DNA of 35,166 nucleotides from an uncultured Collinsella sp. (GTDB lineage: Bacteria; Actinomycetota; Coriobacteriia; Coriobacteriales; Coriobacteriaceae), in contig UQIY01000023.1 of the NCBI GenBank assembly GCA_900541195.1, forward strand, positions 1 through 35,166, read 5' to 3'. This document shows, piece after piece, positions 7,313 to 15,062 of this stretch (position 1 is the stretch's first letter; every line of letters begins with the position of its first letter). Position numbers and translations under genes: made by a program. The notes beneath the pieces are model-generated. The model saw nothing but the letters and a program-made list of their open reading frames with translations. It was not told the DNA's origin and did no database searches.

Positions 7313-8500
7313 ATGACCGAGCTCCAAGAACTTCGTCGCTATCGTCGCGACCTGCATCGCATTCCGGAGCTCGATTTCGATCTTCCTCAAACCATAGCCT
7401 ATATCGAGGGCGTGCTCGCCTCGCTTGCCTGTGAAGTGACCCATCCCTGCCCCAGCTGTGTTTGCGCTTTCTTCGACACTGGCACGGGCGCCGCGCATGC
7501 CACGGCGATTCGCGCCGATATGGACGCGCTGCCCATCGCAGAGGCGACGGGCGCGGCCTTTGCCTCGACGCATCCCGGAAAGATGCACGCTTGCGGACAC
7601 GATGGACACATGGCCATGGCACTTGCGGCGGCAACCTTTGTCGATCGCACGATTCGTGAGCACCCGGGTGCCATCAAGCGCAACGTGCTCTTTGTGTTCC
7701 AGCCTGCCGAGGAGACGACCGGTGGTGCCAAGACGGTATGCGAGAGCGGGGTGTTTGAGCGCTACGGGGCGGACCGTATCTTCGGGTTTCACGTATGGCC
7801 CGACCTGCCTGCGAACACGTTGGCGAGTTGTTCCGGCCCGCTGCTGGCGCGTTCGAGCGAGACGCACGTGCACATTCACGGGACAAGCATCCATATCGCC
7901 AAGACCTACGGCGTTCCCGTAAACGAATCGCACGATGCGGCGCTGGCGGCTGCCAAGTTCTTGGTTGCCGAGCGTGAATTGATGGACGAGTTGGGTGCCG
8001 ATGAACCCTGCATTGGTAAATTCGGCCTACTGCAGGCCGGTACGGTTTGCAACGCGGTGGCGGGGGAGGCCCATGTGGCCGGCAGTCTGCGTGTGTTTAC
8101 GGACGGCATGTTCGACCGTGCGCGTGAGGGCGTGCGCCGTGTGCTTGATGAGGCATGCGCTGCAACGGGCTGCACGTACGATCTCGACTTTGCCGAGGGC
8201 TATCCGCCGGTCGACAACGCCCCCGAGTTGTTTGCCCGAATCGCGCCTGCTCTGCCCGAGTTGCAGCTCGTTGACGAGCCGCTGCTGATTGCCGAGGACT
8301 TCGCCTTCTATCAGCGTCATCTGCCGGGCGTGTTCTTCCTGCTGGGCACGGGCGTTCCTGTCAGTCGGGATAATCCGAGCGACGCTGAGGGCTGTCCCGC
8401 CTATGCCACGAGTGCGCTGCATACTGATACCATGCTCTTTGACGAGGAAATCCTACTCAAGGGCCTCGATGTCTACAAACGATTGCTTTTGCTTGCTTAA
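7313..8500 (+). CDS. M20 family amidohydrolase, probable N-acetyl-diaminopimelate deacetylase
   Basis: This is a metal-dependent M20D-type deacylase. The 395-residue product shows RRDLHRIPELDFDLPQT, the RADMDALPI strand, the metal-binding MHACGHDGHMAM (residues ~91-100), FQPAEETTGGAKT and the late LIAEDFAFYQ histidine/glutamate region. The family includes enzymes that deacetylate N-acetyl-LL-DAP, hippurate or N-acyl amino acids. Its position, divergent from an operon containing the acetyltransferase DapH, makes the acetyl-DAP step the best guess. The ATG at 7313 is chosen for AAAGGA upstream; an ATG at 7298 is also possible. Symbol left blank because dapL is used for two different enzymes. 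Confidence 0.85.
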   Translation: MTELQELRRYRRDLHRIPELDFDLPQTIAYIEGVLASLACEVTHPCPSCVCAFFDTGTGAAHATAIRADMDALPIAEATGAAFASTHPGKMHACGHDGHMAMALAAATFVDRTIREHPGAIKRNVLFVFQPAEETTGGAKTVCESGVFERYGADRIFGFHVWPDLPANTLASCSGPLLARSSETHVHIHGTSIHIAKTYGVPVNESHDAALAAAKFLVAERELMDELGADEPCIGKFGLLQAGTVCNAVAGEAHVAGSLRVFTDGMFDRAREGVRRVLDEACAATGCTYDLDFAEGYPPVDNAPELFARIAPALPELQLVDEPLLIAEDFAFYQRHLPGVFFLLGTGVPVSRDNPSDAEGCPAYATSALHTDTMLFDEEILLKGLDVYKRLLLLA

Positions 8501-8510
8501 TTGCCGAAGT

Positions 8511-8550
8511 GTACTTGTTCTAGAAAACACGAACAGATGTACGGTATAAT
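8511..8550 (+). promoter_or_regulatory. Promoter and inverted-repeat operator of the toxin-antitoxin pair
   Basis: A perfect -10 TATAAT (8545-8550) has no matching -35. Over the expected -35/spacer lies an inverted repeat, GTACtTGTTC (8511-8520) against GAACAgatGTAC (8531-8542). An operator covering the promoter is the usual arrangement for antitoxin autorepression. Assignment is by position and symmetry only. Confidence 0.55.
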
Positions 8551-8601
8551 AGAGATGTAAGTCTATAGAAACGTTTGACGTTATTAACGTAAGGCGATAC
8601 T

Positions 8602-8883
8602 ATGATTGCATCATATAAAGATGAAGACACTGAACGCTTTGCAATGGGTGTGCGGATTAGGAAATTCATTCCTTTTGAGCGGGTCGCCTTGAGGAAGATT
8701 CGCCAACTGCAGATCTGCGCTTCGCTTGATGATCTTCGCGTTCCGCCAGGTAATCGTCTTGAAGCGTTGAAGGGCGATCGCGCCGGTCAATATAGTATCC
8801 GTGTCAATGAGCGCTATCGGGTCTGTTTTGAGTGGAGACAGGGGATGGCTTGGAATGTCGAAATCGTCGATTATCACAAGTGA
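8602..8883 (+). CDS. higB: HigB-type (RelE superfamily) toxin
   Basis: This 93-residue basic protein matches the HigB/RelE mRNA-interferase family, which cleaves mRNA on the ribosome. Visible are the family pattern LRKIRQLQICASLDDLRVPPG, the core RLEALKGDRAGQYSIRVNERYRVCFEW, and the C-terminal VEIVDYHK. The order toxin before antitoxin, with a 29-base overlap with the next gene, is typical of higBA. It has a weak SD (AAGG) and a strong TATAAT-type promoter. Toxicity is inferred from the family. Confidence 0.9.
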   Translation: MIASYKDEDTERFAMGVRIRKFIPFERVALRKIRQLQICASLDDLRVPPGNRLEALKGDRAGQYSIRVNERYRVCFEWRQGMAWNVEIVDYHK

Positions 8884-9196
8884 TGAGACTGCGTCCGGTT
8901 TGCTGCCGCCGGTGACTCCTGGTGAGCTTCTCAAAGAGGAATTTCTTGCCCCTATGGGCATTTCACAATATCGCCTTGCTAAGGAGACTGGGATTCCGGC
9001 TCAACGCATTGGGCAGATTATCTTGGGAAGGCGTCGTGTGACGGCCGACACCGACCTTCGCCTTTGCCGCTACTTTGGCCTGACGGATGGATATTGGCTG
9101 CGCGCCCAGATAGCGTTTGATCTCGAGGCGGAGAAGAGGCGCATCGAACCGGAACTGGATAAGATCGTTCCTGTCCAGCAGGTTATCGCATTGTAG
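8855..9196 (+). CDS. higA: HigA-type antitoxin, XRE-family DNA-binding protein
   Basis: The 113-residue product contains an XRE helix-turn-helix of the HigA type: PPVTPGELLKEEFL, then GISQYRLAKETGIPAQRIGQIILGRR, then a second helical part LRLCRYFGLTDGYWLRAQ. It should bind and neutralise the HigB toxin and repress the shared promoter at 8511-8550. The ATG at 8855 lies inside the toxin gene and has an AGGGGA sequence about 9 bases upstream, so translation is coupled. A longer in-frame start at 8801 is rejected because it overlaps the toxin much more and lacks an SD. Confidence 0.9.
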   Translation: MSKSSIITSDETASGLLPPVTPGELLKEEFLAPMGISQYRLAKETGIPAQRIGQIILGRRRVTADTDLRLCRYFGLTDGYWLRAQIAFDLEAEKRRIEPELDKIVPVQQVIAL

Positions 9197-9225
9197 TGTT
9201 CAAAGATGTTGAGGTTGGAGTGACG

Positions 9226-9549
9226 ATGGGGCGACGCCGACAGGCTGCCGTTTATAGTCCCGGTGGGTGTGGATGCGGCTTGTTGTTGCTTCCGGTTATT
9301 GCTGTGAGCATTGGTGTGATGTTTGCGCTTGCCGGGTTGGCAGCAGCGGCACTCGTGTTGCTGATTGCGGCCATTGGCGTGACGATTTGGCTCTGCCTCA
9401 ATCGCGAGCAACGCCGTGTCGACGGTAAAACCAATGTCGGCTGGGTCGTATTCCTGGTCATTGCGTACCCGCTGAGTGTCAGCTACCTGGTGTTCTTTGT
9501 TCTGTTGATGATCAGTACCTTTACCGGGGAATCCGTCACGGTGGGATAG
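9226..9549 (+). CDS. Small hypothetical membrane protein
   Basis: I do not recognise a family. The 107-residue product starts with a short polar segment (GRRRQAAVYSPGG), then has two long hydrophobic stretches that may span the membrane (LLLLPVIAVSIGVMFALAGL and AALVLLIAAIGVTIWLCL), a positively charged loop (NREQRRVDGK), and a third segment (WVVFLVIAYPLSVSYLVFFVLLMIS). The ATG at 9226 has GGTTGGAG five bases upstream. It lies 29 bases after higA and may share its transcript. Confidence 0.7.
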   Translation: MGRRRQAAVYSPGGCGCGLLLLPVIAVSIGVMFALAGLAAAALVLLIAAIGVTIWLCLNREQRRVDGKTNVGWVVFLVIAYPLSVSYLVFFVLLMISTFTGESVTVG

Positions 9550-9610
9550 GCTCCGATTTACTTCATGAGGGTGAAGCGAGGGACGGACTCTGAATGAACA
9601 GCGTCCCATA

Positions 9611-9934
9611 TCAATAAGTTTCATTCGTTGTATGGCAATCCGAATGTGCAAGCGTTTGGCGCGAGAGCACCGCCGCCAGCAGCGCAGGGATACAGGTCGC
9701 AATCGCCAGCTCCCGTTCCAGCTCATCGCAAAAGCGCGTCAACGTCGCGCCTGACCACAGGCATGCCCTTTCGAGCTTATGGGCGTACCCGATGCGGCAG
9801 CTATGCTTTTCGACACACGGCGTGAGTTTGTCGATCTTGAGCTCAATAGCCGCGCGGCTGCGCGGGTTGGACGCGATCGCCCCGATCAGCGTCACGACGC
9901 CGCCGCCGATGAGCGCCACCACAATAGATTCCAT
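9611..9934 (-). CDS. Small membrane protein, probable remnant of a phage holin-region gene
   Basis: The 107-residue product begins with one transmembrane segment (ESIVVALIGGGVVTLIGAIAS) followed by NPRSRAAIELKIDKLTPCVEKHS. This N-terminal pattern resembles small phage proteins of the holin/XhlA region, which have a membrane anchor then a coiled coil with KIDxLxxRVEKH. The second half (residues ~50-107) no longer looks like a coiled coil and is cysteine-rich, which suggests a frameshift or decay. A strong SD (GGGAGG, 5 bases upstream) supports the ATG at 9934. No other phage genes are nearby. The phage link is by resemblance only. Confidence 0.55.
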   Translation of the reverse strand: MESIVVALIGGGVVTLIGAIASNPRSRAAIELKIDKLTPCVEKHSCRIGYAHKLERACLWSGATLTRFCDELERELAIATCIPALLAAVLSRQTLAHSDCHTTNETY

Positions 9935-9994
9935 AAGGACCTCCCAACAGGATATAGGCCAACTTGCGAGCCCATCATCCGCTATGGTCATAAA

Positions 9995-10023
9995 TCAGCT
10001 GACAGCTGAATCATCGCTATAAA
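9995..10023 (+). promoter_or_regulatory. Perfect palindrome and -10 box upstream of the EcsC-family gene
   Basis: TCAGCTGACAGCTGA (9995-10009) is a perfect 15-base palindrome, and TATAAA (10018-10023) follows 8 bases later. This is a plausible operator/promoter for the gene at 10113, with a leader of ~80 bases. No regulator can be named. Confidence 0.4.
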
Positions 10024-10112
10024 ACGCGAGCTAAAATGTCCAAAAAATGATGGACGGTTCTCAGAATTTGCAAGGGTTACTGAGAAAGCAAAGCTGCGAG
10101 AAAGGAAGAGGC

Positions 10113-10868
10113 ATGGCTAAGAAGACGGAAGAGAAAGAAACGGTTGGAAAGACCAAAGGCTTCGAGATACCCATCGACGAGGAGTCGGCCGGCAAGGTGC
10201 TCGATGCCATCTACAGGAGCGCGCTGAACGGCGTCTCTAAGGTGAGTCGTTCAGTCGACGAGATGGTTGCTGACTACATGGGGAAGGCGAAGTCACCCGA
10301 TGAAGCCGCGAAGGCACTCGCAAAGTGGCAGGTCATGAAGTGCGGAACTTCGGGATTCGTCACCGGGCTTGGGGGCTTGATTACGCTTCCAGTCGCCATT
10401 CCCGCGAACATAAGCAGCGTTATGTACGTCCAGATGCGCATGATCGCCTGCATCGCGAAGATGGGTGGCTATGACGTCACGTCCGACCAAGTCCAGACGA
10501 TGGTATACATGTGCCTCACAGGTACGACGATGAGCGATCTGGTCAAAATAGGGCTCATCAAGACCGGGACCAAGTCGCTTGAGGCTGCAATCAAGAAGAT
10601 TCCCGGCGCGGCGCTCGTGAAGATCAACCAGAAGATCGGCTTCAGATTTATCACGAAGTTCGGCGAGAAAGGCATCATTAACCTCGGGAAAATGCTGCCC
10701 CTCGCCGGCGGCGTGATTGGCGGCGGCGTGGACGTGGCGTCGACGAGCATCATTGCTAAGAACGCCATCAGGATGTTCATGGAGGGCGAGAATCCCGATG
10801 GAACCCTGCCCACTGAAGCGGAGGTCGAAAGCATTGAAGACGTTGAGGTGGAAAGCGACCTGCTTTAG
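10113..10868 (+). CDS. EcsC family protein
   Basis: The 251-residue product matches the EcsC family, membrane-associated proteins of unknown biochemical role, some encoded with ABC exporters. Recognisable segments are GTSGFVTGLGGLITLPVAIPANISSVMYVQ, RMIACIAKMGGYDVTSDQVQTMVYMCLTG, and the C-terminal INQKIGFRFITKFGEKGIINLGKMLPLAGGVIGG, each seen across the family. The N-terminus is highly charged (AKKTEEKETVGKTKG) and the C-terminus acidic. The ATG at 10113 is preceded by AAAGGAAGAGG. No ABC transporter gene is adjacent; it appears to be a single gene. Confidence 0.85.
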   Translation: MAKKTEEKETVGKTKGFEIPIDEESAGKVLDAIYRSALNGVSKVSRSVDEMVADYMGKAKSPDEAAKALAKWQVMKCGTSGFVTGLGGLITLPVAIPANISSVMYVQMRMIACIAKMGGYDVTSDQVQTMVYMCLTGTTMSDLVKIGLIKTGTKSLEAAIKKIPGAALVKINQKIGFRFITKFGEKGIINLGKMLPLAGGVIGGGVDVASTSIIAKNAIRMFMEGENPDGTLPTEAEVESIEDVEVESDLL

Positions 10869-11038
10869 CCCTTGTTACACGCTCCGCACCCCATCGCCTG
10901 GCCTATGCCGCAGGGGCTGCCCGGCTGTTGTGCGTCATCCGCGCCGAGTGCTGTTTCCTTCCAAGTGCCTCTAGAGCGGTGAGTTGTGTGCCTGCGCCCG
11001 TGCTCCCCGCAGATTAGTCTCAGGGTGGATTGCCGTTG

Positions 11039-11419
11039 GTGCCTGAGCGCCCGAGTCTACTCTTCCGCATTCCCGACACCTTTGGGCGCATTTGGAACGC
11101 GTTCGTCTATCTTTCGCCATTTGTTTTCTTTGTCGGAAGCCATGTTGCCGTTTTTCATCCCACGGGCGCCAACCAAAACTACCCGATGTGGTTTCTCGCG
11201 ATTGAGTATTTTATCTTCGTCGACGGTCTCGTAGTGCTCATTCATTTTGTGTTGTTCGATAAACGCCGCCTTCGCCGGCGGTTTGAGCTACTCGATAGAT
11301 ATCGCGGTAAAAAGCTTGCAAAGCTCTGTCTCAAGGCTATGGATGTGCTCTTGTTGGCAATGACTATCATTGTTGCCATCGCAAATGCGACCGGCGTCGT
11401 CGATACCTCCGCTACCTAA
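11039..11419 (+). CDS. Hypothetical membrane protein
   Basis: I do not recognise a family. The ~126-residue product has three hydrophobic segments: FVYLSPFVFFVGSHVAVF, FLAIEYFIFVDGLVVLIHFVLF and MDVLLLAMTIIVAIANATG, with a strongly basic loop (DKRRLRRRFELLDRYRGKK) between the second and third. The start is uncertain: GTG at 11039 or TTG at 11036 both follow AGGGTGG (11022-11028) at usable distance. The 3' end is backed by a strong terminator, which supports it being a real gene. Confidence 0.6.
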   Translation: MPERPSLLFRIPDTFGRIWNAFVYLSPFVFFVGSHVAVFHPTGANQNYPMWFLAIEYFIFVDGLVVLIHFVLFDKRRLRRRFELLDRYRGKKLAKLCLKAMDVLLLAMTIIVAIANATGVVDTSAT

Positions 11420-11423
11420 AAGA

Positions 11424-11447
11424 AAAGGGCCCCGTTTGGGGCCCTTT
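11424..11447. terminator. Bidirectional intrinsic terminator
   Basis: A 10-bp perfect stem, AAAGGGCCCC with GGGGCCCTTT around a GTTT loop, lies between two convergent genes and has A/T runs at both ends. Confidence 0.85.
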
Positions 11448-11466
11448 GCAGTTGAGGCTTGCGAGC

Positions 11467-12600
11467 CTAAATGCGGTTCATCTGGGAAGCAACCTTGTTG
11501 TACCAGTCCTGCCACGTAGGCGGGCAGTATTTTTTGGCGGCTGCCGGGGTAAGCGTGGAGCCATAGTTGGCGCCCAGGTAGGCAACGTGGGCAGAGACGC
11601 CCTCGCTCCAGCTACCAAAGCTCCGCCAGCCGCCGCCGCGGGCGCTCCAGCCCCAGGCGTTATAGGAGCCGGCACAATAGAGGCCCTTGCTGCTTTCGAT
11701 GCAGGCGATGGCGGGAGACCAACGAGGATCGACGCTGGTGTTCCAGGCGGCAACGGCAAAGTTGTAGCCCTGGCCTGCCATAGGGGAGCCGGCAAGGTAG
11801 TTGTCGATGCGCCTCGTCCACTCGTTAATGAACGAGTCGTAATCGGAATTGCCGCTGTTGGAGTTGTTCACCGTGGTGTCGATGGTGGTGTTGGAGTTGG
11901 TGGCTTGACTGTTGGAGTTATTGCCACTCACGCCGGTACCCGAGATCTTCTCGGCGGCAGCGGCCTTGTCTGCCTCGAGCTTGGCCAGCTCGGCGGCATT
12001 TTCCTGCTCGGCCTTTGCCTGCGCCTCGCTGCGGAGCTGCTGAGCCTGCGCCAGCGCATCCTCGGCATTTTTCTGCTCGCCCTCGAGTTGAGACTTGGCC
12101 TGATCGAGCTCGGTTTTGTTCTGCTCGAGCTCGGTCTGCATCTTGTTGAGTTCTTCGATCTCGTCGACGCTCGAGCTTGTGATCTGGTTGGTGTACTTGC
12201 AAGTGGTGATAAAGTCGCCCAGACTTTGCGTGTTCACCAGGAAGCTCACGATGGGGCTGGTGCCCTTCTGGTACTTATACAGATCGCGCATGGCGGAGCT
12301 AGCCTTGGCCTGCTGTTCGGGCAGCTCGGCCTCAATCTTATCGATGTTCGCCTCATTGGAGTCTATCTGCTTTTGCAGGTCCTCGAGCTTGGTGCGGGCG
12401 TCGTTGTAGGCGCTCGTAGCGTCCTCGATTTTTTTCTGGGCGGCGGAAAGCTGATCCTGCGTTGCCTGCGAGGCGGCATAGGCCGCGACGGGGGAGAGCA
12501 TCGGCGTGGCCGTCAGCGCGACGGTGAGCGCGGCGCTCGTGATGATACGAGCCGGCTTCGACGCGATGAGCGCTGCGGTGCGATGGTTCGAATGCTGCAT
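11467..12600 (-). CDS. Secreted coiled-coil protein with C-terminal lysozyme-like domain
   Basis: The 377-residue product is probably a secreted cell-wall hydrolase. It has a signal peptide (hydrophobic core ~17-36, likely cut after AYA at 42), a long coiled coil (~45-210) rich in Q, E, K and A as in CwlO/PcsB-type N-domains, and a Ser/Asn/Thr-rich linker (220-252). The C-terminal domain (~255-377), with DPRWSPAIACIESSKG, NAWGWSARGGGWRSFGSW and VAYLGANYG, resembles the lysozyme-like/glucosaminidase fold. Glu302 is the likely catalytic residue. The ATG at 12600 is preferred over 12615 because GAGGG precedes it. No LPXTG or membrane anchor is present. Confidence 0.85.
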   Translation of the reverse strand: MQHSNHRTAALIASKPARIITSAALTVALTATPMLSPVAAYAASQATQDQLSAAQKKIEDATSAYNDARTKLEDLQKQIDSNEANIDKIEAELPEQQAKASSAMRDLYKYQKGTSPIVSFLVNTQSLGDFITTCKYTNQITSSSVDEIEELNKMQTELEQNKTELDQAKSQLEGEQKNAEDALAQAQQLRSEAQAKAEQENAAELAKLEADKAAAAEKISGTGVSGNNSNSQATNSNTTIDTTVNNSNSGNSDYDSFINEWTRRIDNYLAGSPMAGQGYNFAVAAWNTSVDPRWSPAIACIESSKGLYCAGSYNAWGWSARGGGWRSFGSWSEGVSAHVAYLGANYGSTLTPAAAKKYCPPTWQDWYNKVASQMNRI

Positions 12601-12662
12601 CCAGTCCCTCTGCAATCAATCGTAGGTTATAGTTCGAAAGGTATTCTACTACTGCTTTCGAC

Positions 12663-12707
12663 TTCAACTTGAACCTTAAAGGTTCTAAAGGGTCAAGTTG
12701 AACTTGA
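12663..12707. promoter_or_regulatory. Cluster of three overlapping or adjacent palindromes in a divergent control region
   Basis: Three symmetric sites lie within 45 bases: TTCAACTTGAA (12663-12673), GAACCTTAAAGGTTC (12671-12685) and TCAAGTTGAACTTGA (12693-12707). The two 15-mers are perfect palindromes around a central base. A related half-site, GTTCAACTTTAAC, occurs near 12757. The third resembles the dyads bound by MerR-family activators such as SoxR, but with an odd centre. They lie between the divergent genes starting at 12600 and 12915. A minus-strand TAGAAT (~12643-12648) and a plus-strand TATAGT (12730-12735) flank the cluster. Confidence 0.55.
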
Positions 12708-12914
12708 GGTTTTGGCCTTGACCTGCAGTTATAGTGAATTGTTAAGAAACCATAGAGTTCAACTTTAACGTTACGGAACCCTGCGGGCTCGATCATAAGC
12801 GCCTGCTTGCCATAGATATGGTGGAACTTTGGGAAGCGACGGTTTGGCACGCTAGAATAAACCAGTTGCATAAAGACCGCCCATCGTACGGGCAGTTGAT
12901 GATAGGAAGTTTCC

Positions 12915-14171
12915 ATGGCATTGCAGTTTACAGAGCGCGAGTTTATACCCGTGCTGCTCGGCGGCGATATCAACGCCTATTCGGTGGCGCGCGCCTTCTA
13001 CGAGGAGTATCAGGTCAAGAGCCTGGTCTTTGGCAAGTATCAGACGGGTCCTGCATACCGCAGCCAGATTATCGACTATACGCCCAATGTGGATATCGAC
13101 ACTATGCCGGTCATGATCGAGACCGTCAACGGCATTGCACAGGCCAATCCCGATAGGAAGATTATCCTCATGGGCTGCGGCGATAACTACGTCGCGCTTG
13201 CCGCACAGGCTCAGGATGCCGGCCAGCTTGCCTCCAACGTCATCGCGCCCTATGCGCCCTACAGCATGCTCGAGCAGTGCCAGAAGAAGGAGATCTTCTA
13301 CGAGCTGTGCGAGAAGCACGGTGTGCCCTATCCGCACACGTTTACCTTTACCATGGCGATGCTCAACGCCCAGGGCGAGGCTTCCGCCGAGGTGCTCGAC
13401 CAGATCGACTTTCCCTTCCCGATGATTCTGAAGCCCTCTGACGGCATCATGTGGTGGGAGCACGAGTTCGAGGGCCAGAAGAAGGCCTACGAGATTGCCG
13501 ATCGCGCCGAGCTGGAGCAGGTCATTCGCGATGTGTACGCCAGTGGCTACACCGATGACCTCATCTTGCAGGACCGCGTGCCCGGCAACGACGAGTACAT
13601 GCGCGTGCTTACCAGTTATTCCGACCGCAACGGCAAGGTTCGCATGATGTGCCTGGGTCACGTGCTGCTCGAGGAGCATCAGCCCCATGGTGTCGGCAAC
13701 CACGCCTGCATCATCACCGAGCCCAACGACGAGCTCATGGGTGGCGTGCGCAAGCTGCTTGAGGACCTTAAGTTCACGGGCTTCTCCAACTTCGACGTCA
13801 AGTACGACCAACGCGATGGTTCGTTTAAGTTCTTCGACTTCAACACGCGTCAGGGCCGCAGTAACTACTACGTCACCAACAGCGGCTTTAACGTTGCCAA
13901 GTACGTGGTGGATGAGTACGTCTATAACCGTCCGTTTGAGCCGGAATTTGTGACGGCGCAGGACGAGGCGCTGTGGATGGTCGTCCCCATGGGCGTCGTT
14001 GACAAGTATGTCAAGGACCCCGAGCTGCGTGCGAAGGCGCATCGTCTGGCCAAGGAGGGCAAGGCTGCCGATCCTTCGTTTATGAAGGGCGATTTTGTCT
14101 TTAACCGCTGGTTGCGCATGTGGCACACCAAGCTGCGTCACTTTAAGCTGTTCAAGACGTATTACAAGTAG
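12915..14171 (+). CDS. ATP-grasp carboxylate-amine ligase, probable D-aspartate ligase
   Basis: The 418-residue product is an ATP-grasp enzyme forming an amide bond with ATP. Recognisable parts are the N-terminal LLGGDINAYSVARAFYEEY, the ATP-binding FPMILKPSDG segment, LQDRVPGNDEYMRVLTSYSD, and the metal-site region FFDFNTRQGRSNYY. The best-known close relatives with this start are D-aspartate ligases that attach D-Asp to the side-chain amine of residue 3 of peptidoglycan precursors. The aspartate racemase gene directly downstream supports that role, as in Enterococcus faecium where ligase and racemase are adjacent. The SD is weak (GGAAG). A different D-amino acid or another acceptor cannot be excluded. 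Confidence 0.78.
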   Translation: MALQFTEREFIPVLLGGDINAYSVARAFYEEYQVKSLVFGKYQTGPAYRSQIIDYTPNVDIDTMPVMIETVNGIAQANPDRKIILMGCGDNYVALAAQAQDAGQLASNVIAPYAPYSMLEQCQKKEIFYELCEKHGVPYPHTFTFTMAMLNAQGEASAEVLDQIDFPFPMILKPSDGIMWWEHEFEGQKKAYEIADRAELEQVIRDVYASGYTDDLILQDRVPGNDEYMRVLTSYSDRNGKVRMMCLGHVLLEEHQPHGVGNHACIITEPNDELMGGVRKLLEDLKFTGFSNFDVKYDQRDGSFKFFDFNTRQGRSNYYVTNSGFNVAKYVVDEYVYNRPFEPEFVTAQDEALWMVVPMGVVDKYVKDPELRAKAHRLAKEGKAADPSFMKGDFVFNRWLRMWHTKLRHFKLFKTYYK

Positions 14172-14180
14172 ATGAGCGCG

Positions 14181-14210
14181 GCGCCCGCCCGGTTTGCATC
14201 GGACGGGCGC
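14181..14210 (+). other. GC-rich hairpin between ligase and racemase genes
   Basis: GCGCCCG-c-CCG pairs with CGG-a-CGGGCGC around an 8-base loop, 10 bases after the ligase stop. There is no U tract. It may stabilise the upstream mRNA or set the expression ratio of the two genes. Confidence 0.5.
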
Positions 14211-14255
14211 GGGCATGATACGAGCAATTGCATGGGCGTCACCAAGGAGGCGGCG

Positions 14256-15002
14256 ATGGAAAAGCTGGGAGTTATCGGCGGCATGGGCGCTGAGGCCACG
14301 TCGTATTACTACGACCAGGTCGTGCGTCATACGGCTGCTGCCTGTGATCAGGAGCATATCGACATGGTGGTGCTTTCCAAGTCGACCATGCCCGACCGTA
14401 CGCTGGCCATCAAGACCGGCGAGCATGCCGAGCTGCTGGCGACCATGAAGGAGTGCGCACAGGCGCTCGAGACACTGGGCTGCGCGCACATTGCCATTCC
14501 CTGCAACACATCGCACTACTTCTACGACCAGATTCAGTCGTTTACCAAGGTGCCGATTATCCACATGCCGCGTGAGTCGGTGCGCTATGCCCTGGCGGGC
14601 GCGGTGATGGGGGAGTGCGAGTTCGATCCCAACCTGAGCATGCCGTCCGAGCCGGTGCGCAAGATCGGCATCATGGGCACCGACGGCACCGTGGGTGCCG
14701 GCGTCTACGGGCGCGAGTGCGAGGCCGCGGGCGTCGAGGTCGTCTATCCCAGCGAGAAGCGCCAGGCCGACGTGATGTCGCTGATTTATGATGACGTGAA
14801 GGCCGGACGCGAGCCCGATATGGACAAGTTTGACCGCGTGATGTGGGAGTTCGCCCGCAGCGGCTGCGACCGCGTCATTCTGGCCTGCACCGAGCTCTCG
14901 GTGCTGAAAAAGTACCGAGAGATGCCCGAGATTACCCTTGACGCCATGGACGTCCTGGTGCGCGAATCCATCATCCGCAGCGGCGCCCCCTACCGCCTGT
15001 AG
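14256..15002 (+). CDS. Aspartate/glutamate racemase family protein, probable aspartate racemase
   Basis: The enzyme is a PLP-independent two-cysteine racemase. The 248-residue product starts KLGVIGGMGAEATSYYYDQV, the family N-terminus, and has both catalytic cysteines: Cys83 in AIPCNTSHYF and Cys211 in ILACTELS. Other family segments are IIHMPRE and GIMGTDGTVGAGVY. GMGAEATS is typical of aspartate rather than glutamate racemases (MurI). The ATG at 14256 has AAGGAGG five bases upstream. It lies 84 bases after the ATP-grasp ligase and probably supplies its D-aspartate. Confidence 0.9.
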   Translation: MEKLGVIGGMGAEATSYYYDQVVRHTAAACDQEHIDMVVLSKSTMPDRTLAIKTGEHAELLATMKECAQALETLGCAHIAIPCNTSHYFYDQIQSFTKVPIIHMPRESVRYALAGAVMGECEFDPNLSMPSEPVRKIGIMGTDGTVGAGVYGRECEAAGVEVVYPSEKRQADVMSLIYDDVKAGREPDMDKFDRVMWEFARSGCDRVILACTELSVLKKYREMPEITLDAMDVLVRESIIRSGAPYRL

Positions 15003-15009
15003 CCCTCGA

Positions 15010-15042
15010 CCTGCCAAAAAGGGACAGGTTTATTTTGGTAGG
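15010..15042. repeat. Short hairpin with GGGACAGG loop, putative intergenic repeat
   Basis: CCTGCCAAAA (15010-15019) pairs with TTTTGGTAGG (15033-15042), one G-U pair included, around AGGGACAGGTTTA. It lies right after the racemase stop codon and before the terminator at 15063. The GGGACA core is shared with other intergenic hairpins in the window. Confidence 0.4.
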
Positions 15043-15062
15043 TTTTATCTGGGGGGAACAGT

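Noticed and set aside
12693..12709. SoxR box
   Set aside because: The dyad resembles the SoxR site but has an odd centre (an extra base), and does not lie between a -35 and -10 of proper spacing. It is kept only as an unnamed palindrome.
12852..15017. 721-codon minus-strand frame opposite the D-Asp ligase and racemase
   Set aside because: Shadow frame: it spans two genes and their gap, has no start signal or recognisable domain, and the plus-strand genes have strong motifs.
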